Shown one piece after another: positions 47,835 to 60,213 of a stretch of DNA of 64,000 nt. Source of the DNA: Anagrus nilaparvatae (Eukaryota; Arthropoda; Insecta; Hymenoptera; Mymaridae); the NCBI GenBank assembly GCA_022575985.1, contig JAKSXM010000040.1, positions 14,402,001 through 14,466,000 of the forward strand, in the 5' to 3' direction. Under the pieces are notes generated by a model. The model was not told where the DNA came from and did not search any database. It was given only the letters and a program-made list of their open reading frames with translations. Within the stretch, counting starts at the first letter, position 1; each line of letters begins with the position of its first letter. The translations under genes and the position numbers were made by a program.

Positions 47835-50800
47835 GAGTGATTCTTAGTGAATTCAGCAAAAGTTTCCAGGTCGGGTCGCTGAAACCGGCTAAAAACTTTT
47901 TTTTGCCAATTACCTATCAAAAATGGACTATGTCCCCAAATTTTAGCCCTTAATATTGAAAACTAAGCCCAGGGAGAATTTTTGAAAAAAAAAGACGTTT
48001 TCATCTTTCCTCAGCCACCCATTCTTCTTTTATGTGCCATTCCTTCTGGAAATCATTAAAAATAATGAAAAAAGAGGTACTATAGTAAAATTTCCTCAGG
48101 AATCCAGTCATGCCATTAGTTTTTGAAAATTCCTACACGGGGAGCCAGAAAATCGATAAATTCACAGGGTATATTACGGAAACTACAGAAAAATTGTATA
48201 TCCGAAGTTTTTATTGAGCTTCTCAGGAAAAGCGTGTTTTTATATATATTTTCGGATGCCATATCAACCTAGATGCGATCGAACTTCCTAGACCCTAAAA
48301 TAACCGAAAAATCGTGAATTTTCCTCAATTTTTCTCATTTTTTAGCAGTTTTTTTGAATTTTCCCGCTCTAAATGACTCCGAACGATTTAAACAAGGTAA
48401 GATTCGGATTTACAGGGAAATTTCACATATTTTCTTTATTTAAATAATTTTTAGGCTTCGATGTAAACGAGCTCACACCAAATGCCTTAAATACAAAATT
48501 TTGATTTTTATCGTTTTTTAGCAGTTTTTTTGAATTTTCCCGCTCTAAATGACTCCGAACGATTTAAACAAGGTGAGATTCGGATTTCTAGGGAAATTTT
48601 ACATATTTTCTTTATTTAAATCATTTTTAGGTTTTGATGTAAACGAGCTCACACCAAATGCCTTAAATACAAAATTTTGATTTTTATCGTTTTTTTAGCA
48701 GTTTTTTTTAATTTTATGATTTTATTAATGTCAAATTCGGGTTTCCAGTAAAATTTTAAACTTTTTCTATACTTTAATAATTTTTTGGCTTTAGTGTAAA
48801 AGAGTTCATAGAAAATTCTATAAATTTAAATTATTTTTTAGATCTATATTGGTCACTAGGTAGAATTCGAAGTTACATTCTATAAAATATAGCTATTCTT
48901 AAAAAAAAAAAAAATTTTTAAATAATAATGAATGAAATACATATTTTGATAATTTTTAAGAGAATGAGTTTTTTAATAAGAAGAAAATTATTCTATTAAA
49001 AAAATTTTTATTGATATTTACATAATATTTAGCTACAATAATGAATTCAGAAAATATTTTTATAATTTAGATAATTTATTCACAAATAGAATCCAAATTC
49101 TTTAGATATTAAGTGTATTTGGAATGAGTATGCCCTAATTTTATTTTTATTTTATCATTTTCATTTGTAGCCGATACATTGTATAAAATTTCATTAAAGC
49201 CTACTTTAACACGGGTCTCAGTACCAGGCCATTTGTAGACATTTTTTGAAAAACTTTGTAATACAGATATTTCAGCTATTTATTCATCTTCAATTATATC
49301 TGTAATAAAACCTACCGCCCAAGTATTTAAGATTACGAAAGAGACATAAGTATTTGCTGACCATTTATAAGCTATTTTTTTCAACAAATTAAATCTTAAG
49401 GAATAACTTTCATCTGAACTTAAATATTTACAGCCAATTATTGTATTTGATAATGGAGTAAAGTCGTGATAATTTCGTGTTCCTGGAATGGTATGCGCAA
49501 TTGATGATGTTGTGTCACGTTCCAGGTTTAACTCCTCTCTGCTTATTATTATTGTTTTTATTGTAGGTAAATGTTGTTCACAAAATTCATGAATGCGGCC
49601 TACATTTATTATTTGATTATCAAATTCACGACGTAAACTTTCTTTGCTTGTATCTCTTTTTATCGTACCTCCAATGATATCACAAGTTGATGTACCGTGA
49701 GAAGTTGCAAAAAATATCCACTTCGCATCAATACCAAAATTCTTTTTATGTTGACATAAATTGTATAGGTTGGAACAATTTTTGTATTGTCCCGGACAAC
49801 TATCGCTAACATACTCAATTTTCTTAATTTGAGGCATGTTTTCTTTTGTGTACCTTACAATATATTTTTGAAAAACCTTAACTGCTACTACGTCATGTTT
49901 ACAATTTACGTAACTTATTGTTTTAATGAATAATATGAATACAATAAAAATGTTTTTAATGTAACTCATTTATTTACTAATAAATCTTGTAAACATTGAC
50001 GGTTGCCACGCCACATAGCTTTAAATTTTTTATATACAATGTTTATTATTTTTAGCGCTAAATTTAAATTATTTAAAATTTTTTTCGGAAATAAGATTAT
50101 TAGTAATTTACATCTTTAATAATATAATATTTATTAAGTTGTTATTATATACGGTATAATAAATCTTATTAGGAAACTTAAACAGAAAAATTACACACAA
50201 AACTGCTAAAAAACGATAAAAATCAAAATTTTGTATTTAAGGCATTTGGTGTGAGCTCGTTTACATCCAAGCCTAACAATTATTTAAATATAAAAGAAAA
50301 TATGTAAAATTTCCCTGGGAATCCGAATCTTACCTTGTTTAAATTGTTCGGAGTCATTTAGAGCGGGAAAATTCAAAAAAACTGCTAAAAAAACGATAAA
50401 AATCAAAATTTTGTATTTAAGGCATTTGGTGTGAGCTCGTTTACATCAAAACCTAAAAATGATTTAAATAAAGAAAATATGTAAAATTTCCCTAGAAATC
50501 CGAATCTCACCTTGTTTAAATCGTTCGGAGTCATTTAGAGCGGGAAAATTCAAAAAAACTGCTAAAAAACGATAAAAATCAAAATTTTGTATTTAAGGCA
50601 TTTGGTGTGAGCTCGTTTACATCGAAGCCTAAAAATTATTTAAATAAAGATATGTGAAATTTCCCTGGAAATCCGAATCTTACCTTGTTTAAATCGTTCG
50701 GAGTCATTTAGAGCGGGAAAATTCAAAAAAACTGCTAAAAAATGAGAAAAATTGAGGAAAATTCACGATTTTTCGGTTATTTTAGGGTCTAGGAAGTTCG

Positions 50801-51236
50801 ATCGCATCTAGGTTGATATGACATCCAAATATATATATAAAAACACGCTTTTCCTGAGAAGCTCAATAAAAAATTCGGATATACAATTTTTCCGTAATAT
50901 ACCCTGTGAATTTATCGATTTTCTGGCTCCCCGTGTAGGAATTTTCAAAAACTAATGGCATGACTGGATTCCTGAGGAAATTTTACTATAGTACCTCTTT
51001 TTTCATTATTTTTAATGATTTCCAGAAGGAATGGCACATAAAAGAAGAATGGGTGGCTGAGGAAAGATGAAAACGTCTTTTTTTTTCAAAAATTCGCCCT
51101 GGGCTTAGTTTTCAATATTAAGGGCTAAAATTTGGGGACATAGTCCATTTTTGATAGGTAATTGGCAAAAAAAAGTTTTTATCCGGTTTCAGCGACCCGA
51201 CCTGGAAACTTTTGCTGAATTCACTAAGAATCACTC
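47835..51236. mobile_element. DNA transposon with about 1 kb inverted repeats
   Basis: Both ends begin GAGTGATTCTTAGTGAATTC and match for about 1 kb. ATAT flanks both sides (47831-47834, 51237-51240), a candidate 4 bp duplication in an AT run. The inner part of each arm holds three to four tandem units of about 178-185 bp (ACGAGCTCACACCAAATG, TGACTCCGAACGATTTAA, GAATTTTCCCGCTC). Between the arms lies a transposase fragment on the minus strand (49109-49969). GRG-type ends with a 4 bp duplication resemble Sola2, an uncertain placement. The element is internally deleted. Confidence 0.75.
49109..49969 (-). pseudogene. C-terminal transposase fragment with an in-frame stop
   Basis: The frame runs from 49969 to a TAA at 49280-49282. 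It then continues in the same frame for 56 more coding-like codons (AEISVLQSFSKNVYKWPG, EILYNVSATNE) to a TAA at 49109-49111. Conserved-looking blocks are SDSCPGQYKNCSNLYNLCQH with Asp near residue 56, KWIFFATSHG, and CDIIGGTIKR. I recall such blocks from transposase-like insect and cnidarian proteins of a cut-and-paste family that I cannot name with certainty. The N-terminal half of the catalytic domain is absent; only about 200 bp separates this frame from the right arm. The hydrophobic start (IFIVFILFIKTISYV) is therefore probably chance upstream reading and not a signal peptide. The fragment is inactive. Confidence 0.65.
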
Positions 51237-51332
51237 ATATAGATCATTCCATTTAACGTATCGAATAAATAAATAGTAAAATTAACGTTAGCACACTAGT
51301 GAAAATCCTTATAAATATAAATTCAACTTTAA

Positions 51333-52290
51333 ACCTTAGCAGCACGGGTGCCTTCTGAAAACTTTAGAGCAGAGGGGGAGGGGTCTAGCGGACCCCAGCG
51401 ACTTTGTAAGTCTATAATTCCTTCAAAATTGGTCCAAAATTAACTTTTTTTTTTATTTAGAACGCAGAAGAGTTCAATTATGCGATTATAAATAAAAAAC
51501 TGAAAATTGTTAGCCTGTTTAAAGATATTAAAAAAAGAAAATTTCTTCGCACTATAAAAAGGGTGATTTTTTTAAATAGCAATAAAATTGGTTTAAAAAA
51601 TTATAAATAACATTTTAACCACTAAACGGGAATCGCCAAAGAGTAAACTTTAAAGAAGTTTAAGTAAGAAATTTTAAATTAAAAAAACATGATTTATTCC
51701 CTTGAATTAAAATGACACCTTTTTGTAAATTTCTATATGCATAGTTTTTTTAATTAAAATAGTTTTTTTATTTTAAAAATATAAAAAATAAATGATGAAC
51801 TAATTCCACAAATATTGAAACACATTTCTATCATATTCTTTATAACCTTGAAAGCATACCCGAAGTATATATCTTTGCCCATTGCGTTTTCTAAACTTTA
51901 TGCATTAAATTTTCAATTTTCTCACCAAATAGGTTTTGGGCAATATTTGCAATGTTTAAATTATTTAAAGAACATTCTTTTATTGAATTTTCATAAAACA
52001 TTGATTTATTAATCAGATAATTAAAAAATATTTACAAAATTACAATTTTTTTAAAGCAAAAAATAATACGTAACTACACGAGGGGGTCTAGCAGACCCCA
52101 AAAAAATTTTTCAAAGCGCATGCAACCAATACATGTAATGTTCTGGGGCTTTTATAGTTGTAGATGAGTAATACAACTACCAAAATAAATTACCAAAAAT
52201 ATACAGAAAGTGCCATTATAGATTTAGGATAATGCCATGTTTTTTAAAACTACCATGGGGTCCGCTGGACCCTACCCGTGCTTCTGAGGG
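51333..52290. mobile_element. piggyBac-like non-autonomous element (958 bp)
   Basis: TTAA flanks both sides (51329-51332, 52291-52294). The ends read ACCTTAGCAGCACGGGTGCC on the left and, in complement, CCCTCAGAAGCACGGGTAGG on the right; CCY-starting ends at TTAA are the piggyBac pattern. Just inside, GGGGTCTAGCGGACCCC (left) and GGGGTCCGCTGGACCC (right) repeat a small palindrome, and a third copy occurs at about 52084-52099. No transposase inside; the ORF at 51815-52012 is not credible. Confidence 0.75.
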
Positions 52291-52483
52291 TTAAGTATTT
52301 TATTTAAATAATATAAAAATCACATTATTAATTATAATAACCGCATTACAACCTTTACAAAGTCAGCAAAAATATAAAAATTGAATAGTAAAATTTAAAA
52401 AAAATTAAATTAGATCTTACCATCATGCTTCCACTTGAACATCTTCATCTCCTAGACCACATGAACATATTACAGCATAAAAG

Positions 52484-52832
52484 TAGGTCTAGATTCTTTC
52501 CCTGGAGCTGAATCACCTAGGATCAACCTCGCTTCACTATCAAAAAATTTAAAAAAATCTGTAAAAAAAAGAATTAAGCGTACAAATTAGTCTTCAAATT
52601 ACTATAAAATATTAAATTGGACTACAAACTAATTAAAATCACTTACCAAATATAATTTGAACTAATACACATCAACATTGGCCCCAAGCCTAGCATCTGT
52701 AAGCGCATCGATTGAAGACTAACTAGTATGCTGAATTCTTTTTTTTACAGATTTTTTTTAATTTTTGGATAGTGATGCGAGGTTGATCCTAGGTGATTCA
52801 GCTCCAGGAAAAGTATCCAGACCTTCGTTTTG
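52484..52832. mobile_element. Fold-back element, arms about 90 bp
   Basis: CCTGGAGCTGAATCACCTAG, ATCAACCTCGC and ACAGATTTTTTT-type blocks of the left arm reappear in complement on the right. Ends begin GGTCTAGATTC and, in complement, GGTCTGGATAC. About 350 bp in total, without coding sequence. Confidence 0.7.
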
Positions 52833-53009
52833 CCCGCAAAATAGAAAATCGTTTGTTTAAAAAATTTTTTAACAGAAGAAAGAAAAAAAACAGAAGAGAG
52901 AATTGAAAGAAGACTCAACCCACTCTTCCTTCATCCTCTTACCCCTCCCAATCTAGTCGACCTTGATTTTTTTTATAGAAGAAAAATTGTGAGGTGACGC
53001 TCATTAATA

Positions 53010-53385
53010 TTCAAAATGGAATTTTTATGGAATAGTTGCGTTATTAATCGTATATAAATTTATTTCATTAAATAAATGCAATAATTAACTTTTATATAAA
53101 TAAACGATGAAAAATGAGCATATATGGACGCATCTTTTATTTTGTTTTAGCTAAATTAATAAATAAAATAAAAGTTGTGTACAGCACGTGCTCACGCATT
53201 TATTTAGATTTCTAATAAAACACTTTTTTATTTATTCATAAAACAATTAATAAATTATTTATTAATGTGTAAATAAATTTACGCGGGATTAAATTCATTT
53301 ACCGTCTAAAATAAATTAAACTAAACAACTATTTAGTAATTTTATTAAACAACTATTATACTAAAAATTCCATTTTGAATTATAA
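53010..53385. mobile_element. Possible small element with short inverted ends
   Basis: TTCAAAATGGAATTTTTA at about 53011-53028 is mirrored by TAAAAATTCCATTTTGAA at about 53366-53383, with AATAG shared a little further in. No duplication was fixed and the interior is plain AT-rich DNA, so the call is weak. Confidence 0.35.
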
Positions 53386-54289
53386 TAAAACGCACCTTTT
53401 ATAACAATTATACCTTTCTATAAAAGAATCTACCTAACGACTGATCATCACCGTTGGGATCAGGGTGTAGTAGGGATGAAAGAGATACAAAAATTCGAGT
53501 CCTTTGCGACGGACACGTTTACACGGGATTAAACGGCACTTTATCTCATTAGTTTTTACCCGAATAACCGCGATTTATCGCCACAACTTTAATTACAACT
53601 TGCTTTGAACACTACTCAATTTACTTTTTACTTCTGAAATGGAAATTTAGAATTAATAATCATATATTTAAAATGCAACTAAGGTCCAAAGCAAGATCCA
53701 ACTTGAGACATTATGCTCTCATCAAATCATATGCATTTGGTTGTAAGTGACTACTAAAATATCTACAGGGGCGGTCGCCCCGGGACGCAAGTGCCCGCGT
53801 GACCCTAGATATACGCCGATTTTCCTCTATCTCTCTCTAAGATTATTATAATATACATCGAAAGTCGAAATCGAATTTTTTATAGTTCGATTTTTTTATC
53901 GAATTTTTTGACGTTCGATAGTTCGATTTTATTTAATAAAATTGTTTCGTTTTAGTTATTATTATATAGTTATATAATAAATATGTTTTCCTTTTTCTTT
54001 ATTATACAAAATATTTTTTCCTTTTTATTATCCTATTTTAATTTAAAAGTAAACTCCGAAATGGAAATTCATTCGTCCAGTCAAGGGCCGTCACGGTGTA
54101 TTATATTAAGATAGAAAACTAACCTAATAAAATAACCCCAGTGTTTATTGTTTATATGATTCATAAAAATAAAAAAATGTTTGATTTAATTTTTTTTACA
54201 ATGGATTATTTAGTGTAAATTAAATTTATTAATATTTTGATATTTCCTAATTAAAAAAAAAGTTATGTAAAAATATATTGTTTAAATAT
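53386..54289. other. Intergenic, nothing firmly recognised
   Basis: Includes GC-richer patches at about 53450-53540 and 53765-53815 (GGGGCGGTCGCCCCGGG, a local palindrome-like run). They might be LTR or promoter remains, but no paired ends or genes were found. Confidence 0.35.
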
Positions 54290-55965
54290 ATATAGTGAAG
54301 TGACTAAAAGTTGTGTCTGATTATGTATCTGATGTGTGTATTCTATGATTTTCAAAATCTGGAAATATTTATTTTTTAAAATGTATTTAAAAATTTGTTT
54401 TATTTGCTACACTTTACCAAAACAATTAAATATTTTTAGAAAAATGACAAAAGTAAAAAAATATTGAATTTTAATTTAAAAAAATGTTTTTAAACATGAA
54501 AAGTGTATATAACATTAATAACCAAATTAGACAAAAGCTTGAAACTTTCACAAAAGATAGTAAAGATAGTCCTCCTATTTATATCTACTCCATTTTAAAA
54601 TTTTTGCCAGAAAATAATGATATAAAAATATTTTTATTTACCGATATAGAGAAAGCGAAGAAAATTAAATCTCAAATATTTTAATAACCAAATGAGATAA
54701 AAGCTTGAAATTTTTACCAAAGATTCTAATGATGAGTTCGAAAGGACTTTAAACTAGTCCTTAGTGTTTATTTTCTACAGTTTATTACTTTAGTAGAAAA
54801 AAATTTTGTTTCAAAAACACTACTGATATTATAAGACTGAAGAAAATGAATACTGTATAATATTTTAAGAACCAAATCAAAAAAAAAGCTTTCAATTTTC
54901 TCAAATGATTATTATAATGGCTATGAAGAAGAAAAAGTAGTCCTTGTTTTTCTACCCGCTACAGTTAAATACTTCTAAAATTTTCAAGATTTTATCTCAT
55001 TAAGTTATTATAATTATTACATTTCATTTTTTTCACTTTCTCTGTATCGTTAGGTAAGAATGTTTTTAAAATAGAATTTTTTTCTTGTGAATTTATAAAT
55101 TGGAGCAGACAAAATATTGGGACTAGATTTACTTGTTGCAAGTCATCATTAGAATCTTTTGAGAAAATTTCAAGCTTTTATCTCATTTGGTTATTAAAAT
55201 ATTAGAGATTTCATTTTCTTCGCTTTCTCTATATCGGTAGGTAAGAAATTCTTTTAAAACAGAACTTTTTTCTGTTGAAATTATAAACTGAATCAGATAA
55301 AATATGAGGACTAGATTTACTTCTTGCAAATCATCATTAGAATCTTTTGAGAAAATTTCAAGCTTTTATCTCATTTGGTTATTAAAATATTTGAGATTTC
55401 ATTTTCTCTATATCGGTAGATAACAAATGTTTTTATATCATTATTATTTGCTGGCAAAAATTTTTAAATGGAGTAGATAAAAAATGTGGACTAGTTTTAC
55501 TTCTTGTAAGCCATCATTAGAACCTTTGGTTATTAATATTGGAGATTCCAAGAATTTTCCTTCGTTATAAACTTTTTATACCGGTACAAGAGATGTAATA
55601 ATTTAAGTATATTGAAATTTAAACAATTCAAATAAAAACTTTTAAGGCAAAAAGAAGAGGGTAATATTTTACAAGGCTTAAAATAGAAAATAAATAATAC
55701 ATTTTATGATTAAAAATATTTTATTCAATTAAATTTCATTATTTTTTGATATAATGAAATTTTTTCACATGATTCAATGTATATTTACTTCTCAGGCTAA
55801 TTTACTATATTTTAGAGATAAAATATTTGTTTGTTTTGGTAAAGTATAGCAAATAAAAAATTTTTTAAATAGTTTTTAACAATAAATTTTTTCAATATTA
55901 AAATATCAACAAAAGCGCATAGTTGTTAGAAGACACACATCAGATGCAACTTTTAGTCACTTCTC
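54290..55965. mobile_element. Fold-back element with inward-facing tandem units
   Basis: Ends match in complement: GTGAAGTGACTAAAAGTTG with CTGATGTGTGT on the left, CAACTTTTAGTCACTTCTC with ACACACATCAG on the right. AAATTTGTTTTATTTGCTA and the following TACTTTACC-type blocks extend the arms to about 150 bp. Inside, units of about 175 bp containing ATAACCAAATGAGATAAAAG and CTTTATATCGGTAGGT-type blocks run toward the centre from both sides. The frame at 54484-54684 falls in one unit and is not called a gene. Confidence 0.65.
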
Positions 55966-56256
55966 TATTTTTTAAATAAAATATCTGAAAATATTAATAA
56001 ATTGAATTTAAATTAAATAATTTAATGTGTTCATCAAAATTAAAATTAAAATTGAAAAAAAATCAGTGAAAGGGGAAGCAACGATTTTAAAATTTATTTA
56101 TTTATTTATTGAGAGTCAATTAAAATTAACAATTTAGGTATGCTTAAACGAAATAATTAAGATCTTCTTAAAAAATTTTTTCTGCTAAAAACTTTTCAAA
56201 AATTATAATAAATTTTTTTTTATTTTATTGAAATATACTTATGTGAAATGAATGAG

Positions 56257-57102
56257 ATCTCCCAAAAAAACATTTACATGTAAAGTTACGCAAGTGCCTA
56301 TAAGTGTTGTCACTGCTTATTTATTTTATCTAGTATTTTATTAGGTAAACATTCTATTATCACTATTATTAAACACTGCGAAAGTTTTGAGATCTAAAAC
56401 AAAACTTTACGCAAGTTATGTGGGCTGATTAATAAAGAAAAAAAATAATATTACTTATTAAGTAATTGATTTATTGTAGATATATATGGAATTTAAAGTA
56501 CCGGATTAAACATTCTATTATCACTAATTTTTAACACTACGAAAGTTTTGAGATCTAAAACAAAACTTCACGCAAGTTATGGAGGCTGATTAATAAAAAA
56601 CAAAAAATATTAATTATAAAATTTTAAAATCTCATAAAAAAAAAAAAAAAAATTTCACTTGCCAGGTATAATTGGAAGCGGCTATTTATGTAGACCTGGC
56701 AAGTGAAATTTTTTTTTTTTTTTATGAGATTTTAAAATTTTATAATTAATATTTTTTGTTTTTTATTAATCAGCCTCCATAACTTGCGTGAAGTTTTGTT
56801 TTAGATCTCAAAACTTTCGTAGTGTTAAAAATTAGTGATAATAGAATGTTTAATCCGGTACTTTAAATTCCATATATATCTACAATAAATCAATTACTTA
56901 ATAAGTAATATTATTTTTTTTCTTTATTAATCAGCCCACATAACTTGCGTAAAGTTTTGTTTTAGATCTCAAAACTTTCGCAGTGTTTAATAATAGTGAT
57001 AATAGAATGTTTACCTAATAAAATACTAGATAAAATAAATAAGCAGTGACAACACTTATAGGCACTTGCGTAACTTTACATGTAAATGTTTTTTTGGGAG
57101 AT
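56257..57102. repeat. Near-perfect 846 bp hairpin palindrome
   Basis: The arms 56257-56665 and 56694-57102 are almost identical inverted copies of about 409 bp around a loop of about 28 bases (near TAATTGGAAGCGGCTATTTA). Arm sequence includes TTACGCAAGTGCCTATAAG, ATTCTATTATCACTA and CACTTGCCAGGT. No coding frame. A transcript through it would fold into a long double-stranded RNA. Probably a recent fold-back transposon or tandem inverted insertion. Confidence 0.85.
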
Positions 57103-58570
57103 AATTTATACAATACTTTACTGTACGATCAGAAGCTTGGACTTTATGCCTTACCTCTGATCACATGCGAGTAATATTAGTAACTAATATACTAAGTTTA
57201 AGAATAAGTTAGTTTGTTAGTTAGTGTTATTTTATGCTCTCCGAGGGACGCTTCTCAGGGTTAATTCGGATGAAACCTTCCGACAGCCTCAAGGTCAAAT
57301 CGAAAAGTTTATTTTCCAAAATCAATTGAGACGCTTTGCCCAATTAATCTTACATCCAACAACCCCTACTTATAGCATCCAACCTTGAACATAATTGAGT
57401 TGAGAAAAAGAATATTTAAAAAAAAAAAGTTAATTAATTTAATTTACGTTGAGTTTCATGCATCATATCATTTATTTAATTAATAAGGACTTCTTGGACG
57501 AATAAGTACGATCTCTATTAAATACAAGAAAAATAAATTTATTTTATTTAAATAAATTGAAATTTAAAAAGAAAAATTTTTATTTATGATCTTTGAGATA
57601 CAAAAAAAAAATTAAAATAAATAAAAAGTTTAAGTTCTTAAATTTACTGGAATTTAACTAAGTCCCCTTAAATTTAATAAATATCTCAAAAATTATTCTA
57701 AGTTCAAGTTTTATATTTTTATTAGAAATTATAAGTCTATTAGGCTTATAGTGAGAGAAACGCGTCGCGAGTCCTTTAATATTTTAAACTGCTCTTAAAG
57801 AGAGTTATTCCCCCAATAATCATATTTCGTGTATCGATTTATTAGATCACCTCGGTTTTGCGAGGCCCCGGTGTTCCCTCTCTCATTATAGTTGCGTAAT
57901 AGACTTATTTACATATATTGTAATATTTTGATTTTAATTGAGTGGAAATTGTTTTATCCCTACTTTTTACATAATTTTTATATTGATTTTATTTGCGAGT
58001 ATTAGTTAATATTTTATTACGTATTTGTTTTGTTTATGTCTTTCCAACCGAACTTAAAATTTAGCTTTTATTTCGTTATGTTGGAAATTCGCATTGAGTT
58101 TCCAACCGAACTTAAAAAAGATTTAACGATTAGATTATATAAGATTTATGTGTTTTATTTCTAATAATTTGATGCATTTTTGTATGCTTAAATGCATACG
58201 CCGCACCTTTCACCTGAGTATTACCTGTCTCTTTCTTTCATATAAAAATTAATGTTTTTTGGAAAAGAGTCGGAGTAGGGATTACACTATTATTTTGATT
58301 TTTTTTTTACAAGTACTGGAATAAAGAAAGACAAAGACATCTAAAAAAAAATCATAGGAGTAGGGAATAGAGTGAGATATGAAATAATAAATACAATTAA
58401 TTATTTTTAAAAAAACTTATAATGTATTAATGAAAACCATAGACCCATTTAAAAATTACAGAAAAATACATATAAAACATTAGCAAAAAAAATTATTTAT
58501 AAAAAAAAATAATTCTCACAAATATTTTTGTACAAAACTTATTTTTAAAAAATAAATAATTTATGATAAT
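57103..58570. other. Intergenic, nothing firmly recognised
   Basis: AT-rich with GC-richer patches at about 57235-57310 and 57755-57890. TTTCCAACCGAACTTAAAA occurs twice (about 58044 and 58099). No open frame with coding character. Confidence 0.4.
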
Positions 58571-58586
58571 AATTATATAATTATAC

Positions 58587-59876
58587 TCGGCCAGGTGGGA
58601 TGACATGATCCGGTCCCTCGAGTACGATTTCCGGATACCCAGGTATCTGGGTAGCGTACTAAAGGATTACCTGCGGGACCGGAGACTGCTCTACGACACG
58701 CTCGACGGTAGGCGTGAAAGGGTTTTGAGTGCAGGCATCGCGCAAGGTTCGGTTCTCGGACCGGACCTGTGGAATGCCTTTTACGATGGCTTGTTGCGCT
58801 TCCACCTCCCGGAAGGAGTTTCCCTGATCGGGTACGCCGACGACGTGGCCCTGACCATAACTGGCAGGGACATGGAAGTGACCCAGGAGAGGTTGAATCT
58901 AGTCATGAGACGGATCAACCTCTGGATGGGCGATCACGGGCTCCAGCTTGCGATCCCAAAAACGGAGATCGTACTGCTGACCCGTCGAAGGGTTCCTACC
59001 GACTTCGATGTAATTATCGACGACGGCGGAAACCCTCACACGATCCGAACCAGAACATCGGTGAAATACCTGGGAGTTCAGCTTGATAACAAGCTGACCT
59101 TCTGGGAGCAATTTCAGAAGTCGTGTGAAAAGGCAGCGTCGGCCGCATCCTCCCTGTCAAGGCTCATGGCCAACATTGGGGGACCCAAACCAGGGAAGCG
59201 GAGGCTCCTGATGTCAGTCGTCAAATCTGTCCTGCTCTACGGATCAGAAGTCTGGGCGAAGACCACAGAAACTGCCAAGTACAGACGAAAAATATCGTCG
59301 GTACAGAGGCAGGCGGCAGTGAGGATCGCCTGTGGATACCACACGGTATCTCTAGAGGCGATCCAGGTTGTTGCTTCGGTGATACCCATTGACCTGCTAG
59401 CGTTGGAGCGGAAATTCATCTACGAGAGCGTAGAAGAGTGCGAAGTGGCTTCCACTCGCGCCCGCTTCAACTCTATGAAAGCATGGAAGAAACGATGCAA
59501 AAAGAACCAAGAGAAAAATGCCCTGTGGACGCGCAGACTGATCTCAGACCTGCAGGCATGGATGGGACGACAGCATGGGGAGGTGGATTTCTACCTTACC
59601 CAGTTCTTAACTGGACATGGGTACTTCCGTGTCATGTTGAAGCATTGGCATAAGGTAGCAACAAAGGAGTGCTTGCACTGTCCGGGCGTGGATGATACAG
59701 TAGAGCACACATTTTTCGAATGTGTTCGCTACTCGGAGGGGCGCCCGCCCTTCCCGATTTGGAGGCCGGAGACGGTGGTCCCGGAAATGCTACGGAGTTC
59801 CGAAAATTGGAACAAAGTAGCAGAGTACGTAAGGACCACCTTGTTGGAGAAGAAGGAGAAGGGCTTTCTATCGTAG
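58587..59876 (+). pseudogene. R1-like ORF2 C-terminal half (RT active site to zinc knuckle)
   Basis: The frame is open from the truncated 5' edge (SARWDDMIRSLEYDF) to TAG at 59874-59876, about 429 codons of roughly 1000. Visible parts are GIAQGSVLGPDLWN, the active-site IGYADDVALTI with both Asp codons intact (58839-58844), the SVKYLGVQLDNKLTF block, the thumb region, and the C-terminal CLHCPGVDDTVEHTFFEC (CX2CX8HX4C), then EKKEKGFLS. No stops or frameshifts occur, so the insertion is recent. It lacks the endonuclease and the first RT blocks and cannot act alone. The internal ATG at 58605 is not a true start. Codon use is far more GC-rich than the flanks, as expected of an element with its own history. 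Confidence 0.9.
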
Positions 59877-60151
59877 AGAGCTCTTCTGCCCCTAGGCAGG
59901 GGGGAAGGCAGCGGCCAGCTGCCTAGGCTGCGCGTCCCAAACTGAAGTTATACCTGAAAAGGGAGTTCCGGTTTGGGACAAACAAGCGCGGGGGGTTTAA
60001 AGTGTGTTTATCCAGTAAGAATCTGGGGCGTAGCCGGCGACCGCGTTCGCCGGTGGTCTCCCAGTTGTACGCTTTGTACAACTGGGCGGTTATGGAAACA
60101 CTCCATGGCTGATGTAAGATTCACATATTTCCCATAAAAAAAAAACAAAAA
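58587..60151 (+). mobile_element. Young 5'-truncated R1-like retrotransposon
   Basis: The insertion is flanked by an exact 16 bp duplication, AATTATATAATTATAC (58571-58586 and 60152-60167), and ends in an A-rich tail after CCCAT. It starts abruptly within the reverse transcriptase, the usual 5' truncation of target-primed integration. The 3' UTR (59877-60140) is GC-rich, with inverted CAGTTGTACGCTTTGTACAACTG near 60062-60084. It inserted about 60 bp beyond the end of the Crypton-type gene. Confidence 0.9.
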
Positions 60152-60213
60152 AATTATATAATTATACATAATTATTAAATAATATTATTCATTATTAATA
60201 ATTATGAATTATA

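Noticed and set aside
49901..49969. Signal peptide at the start of the 229-codon frame
   Set aside because: The frame is the C-terminal part of a transposase. The hydrophobic start lies upstream of the homologous part and probably is not translated.
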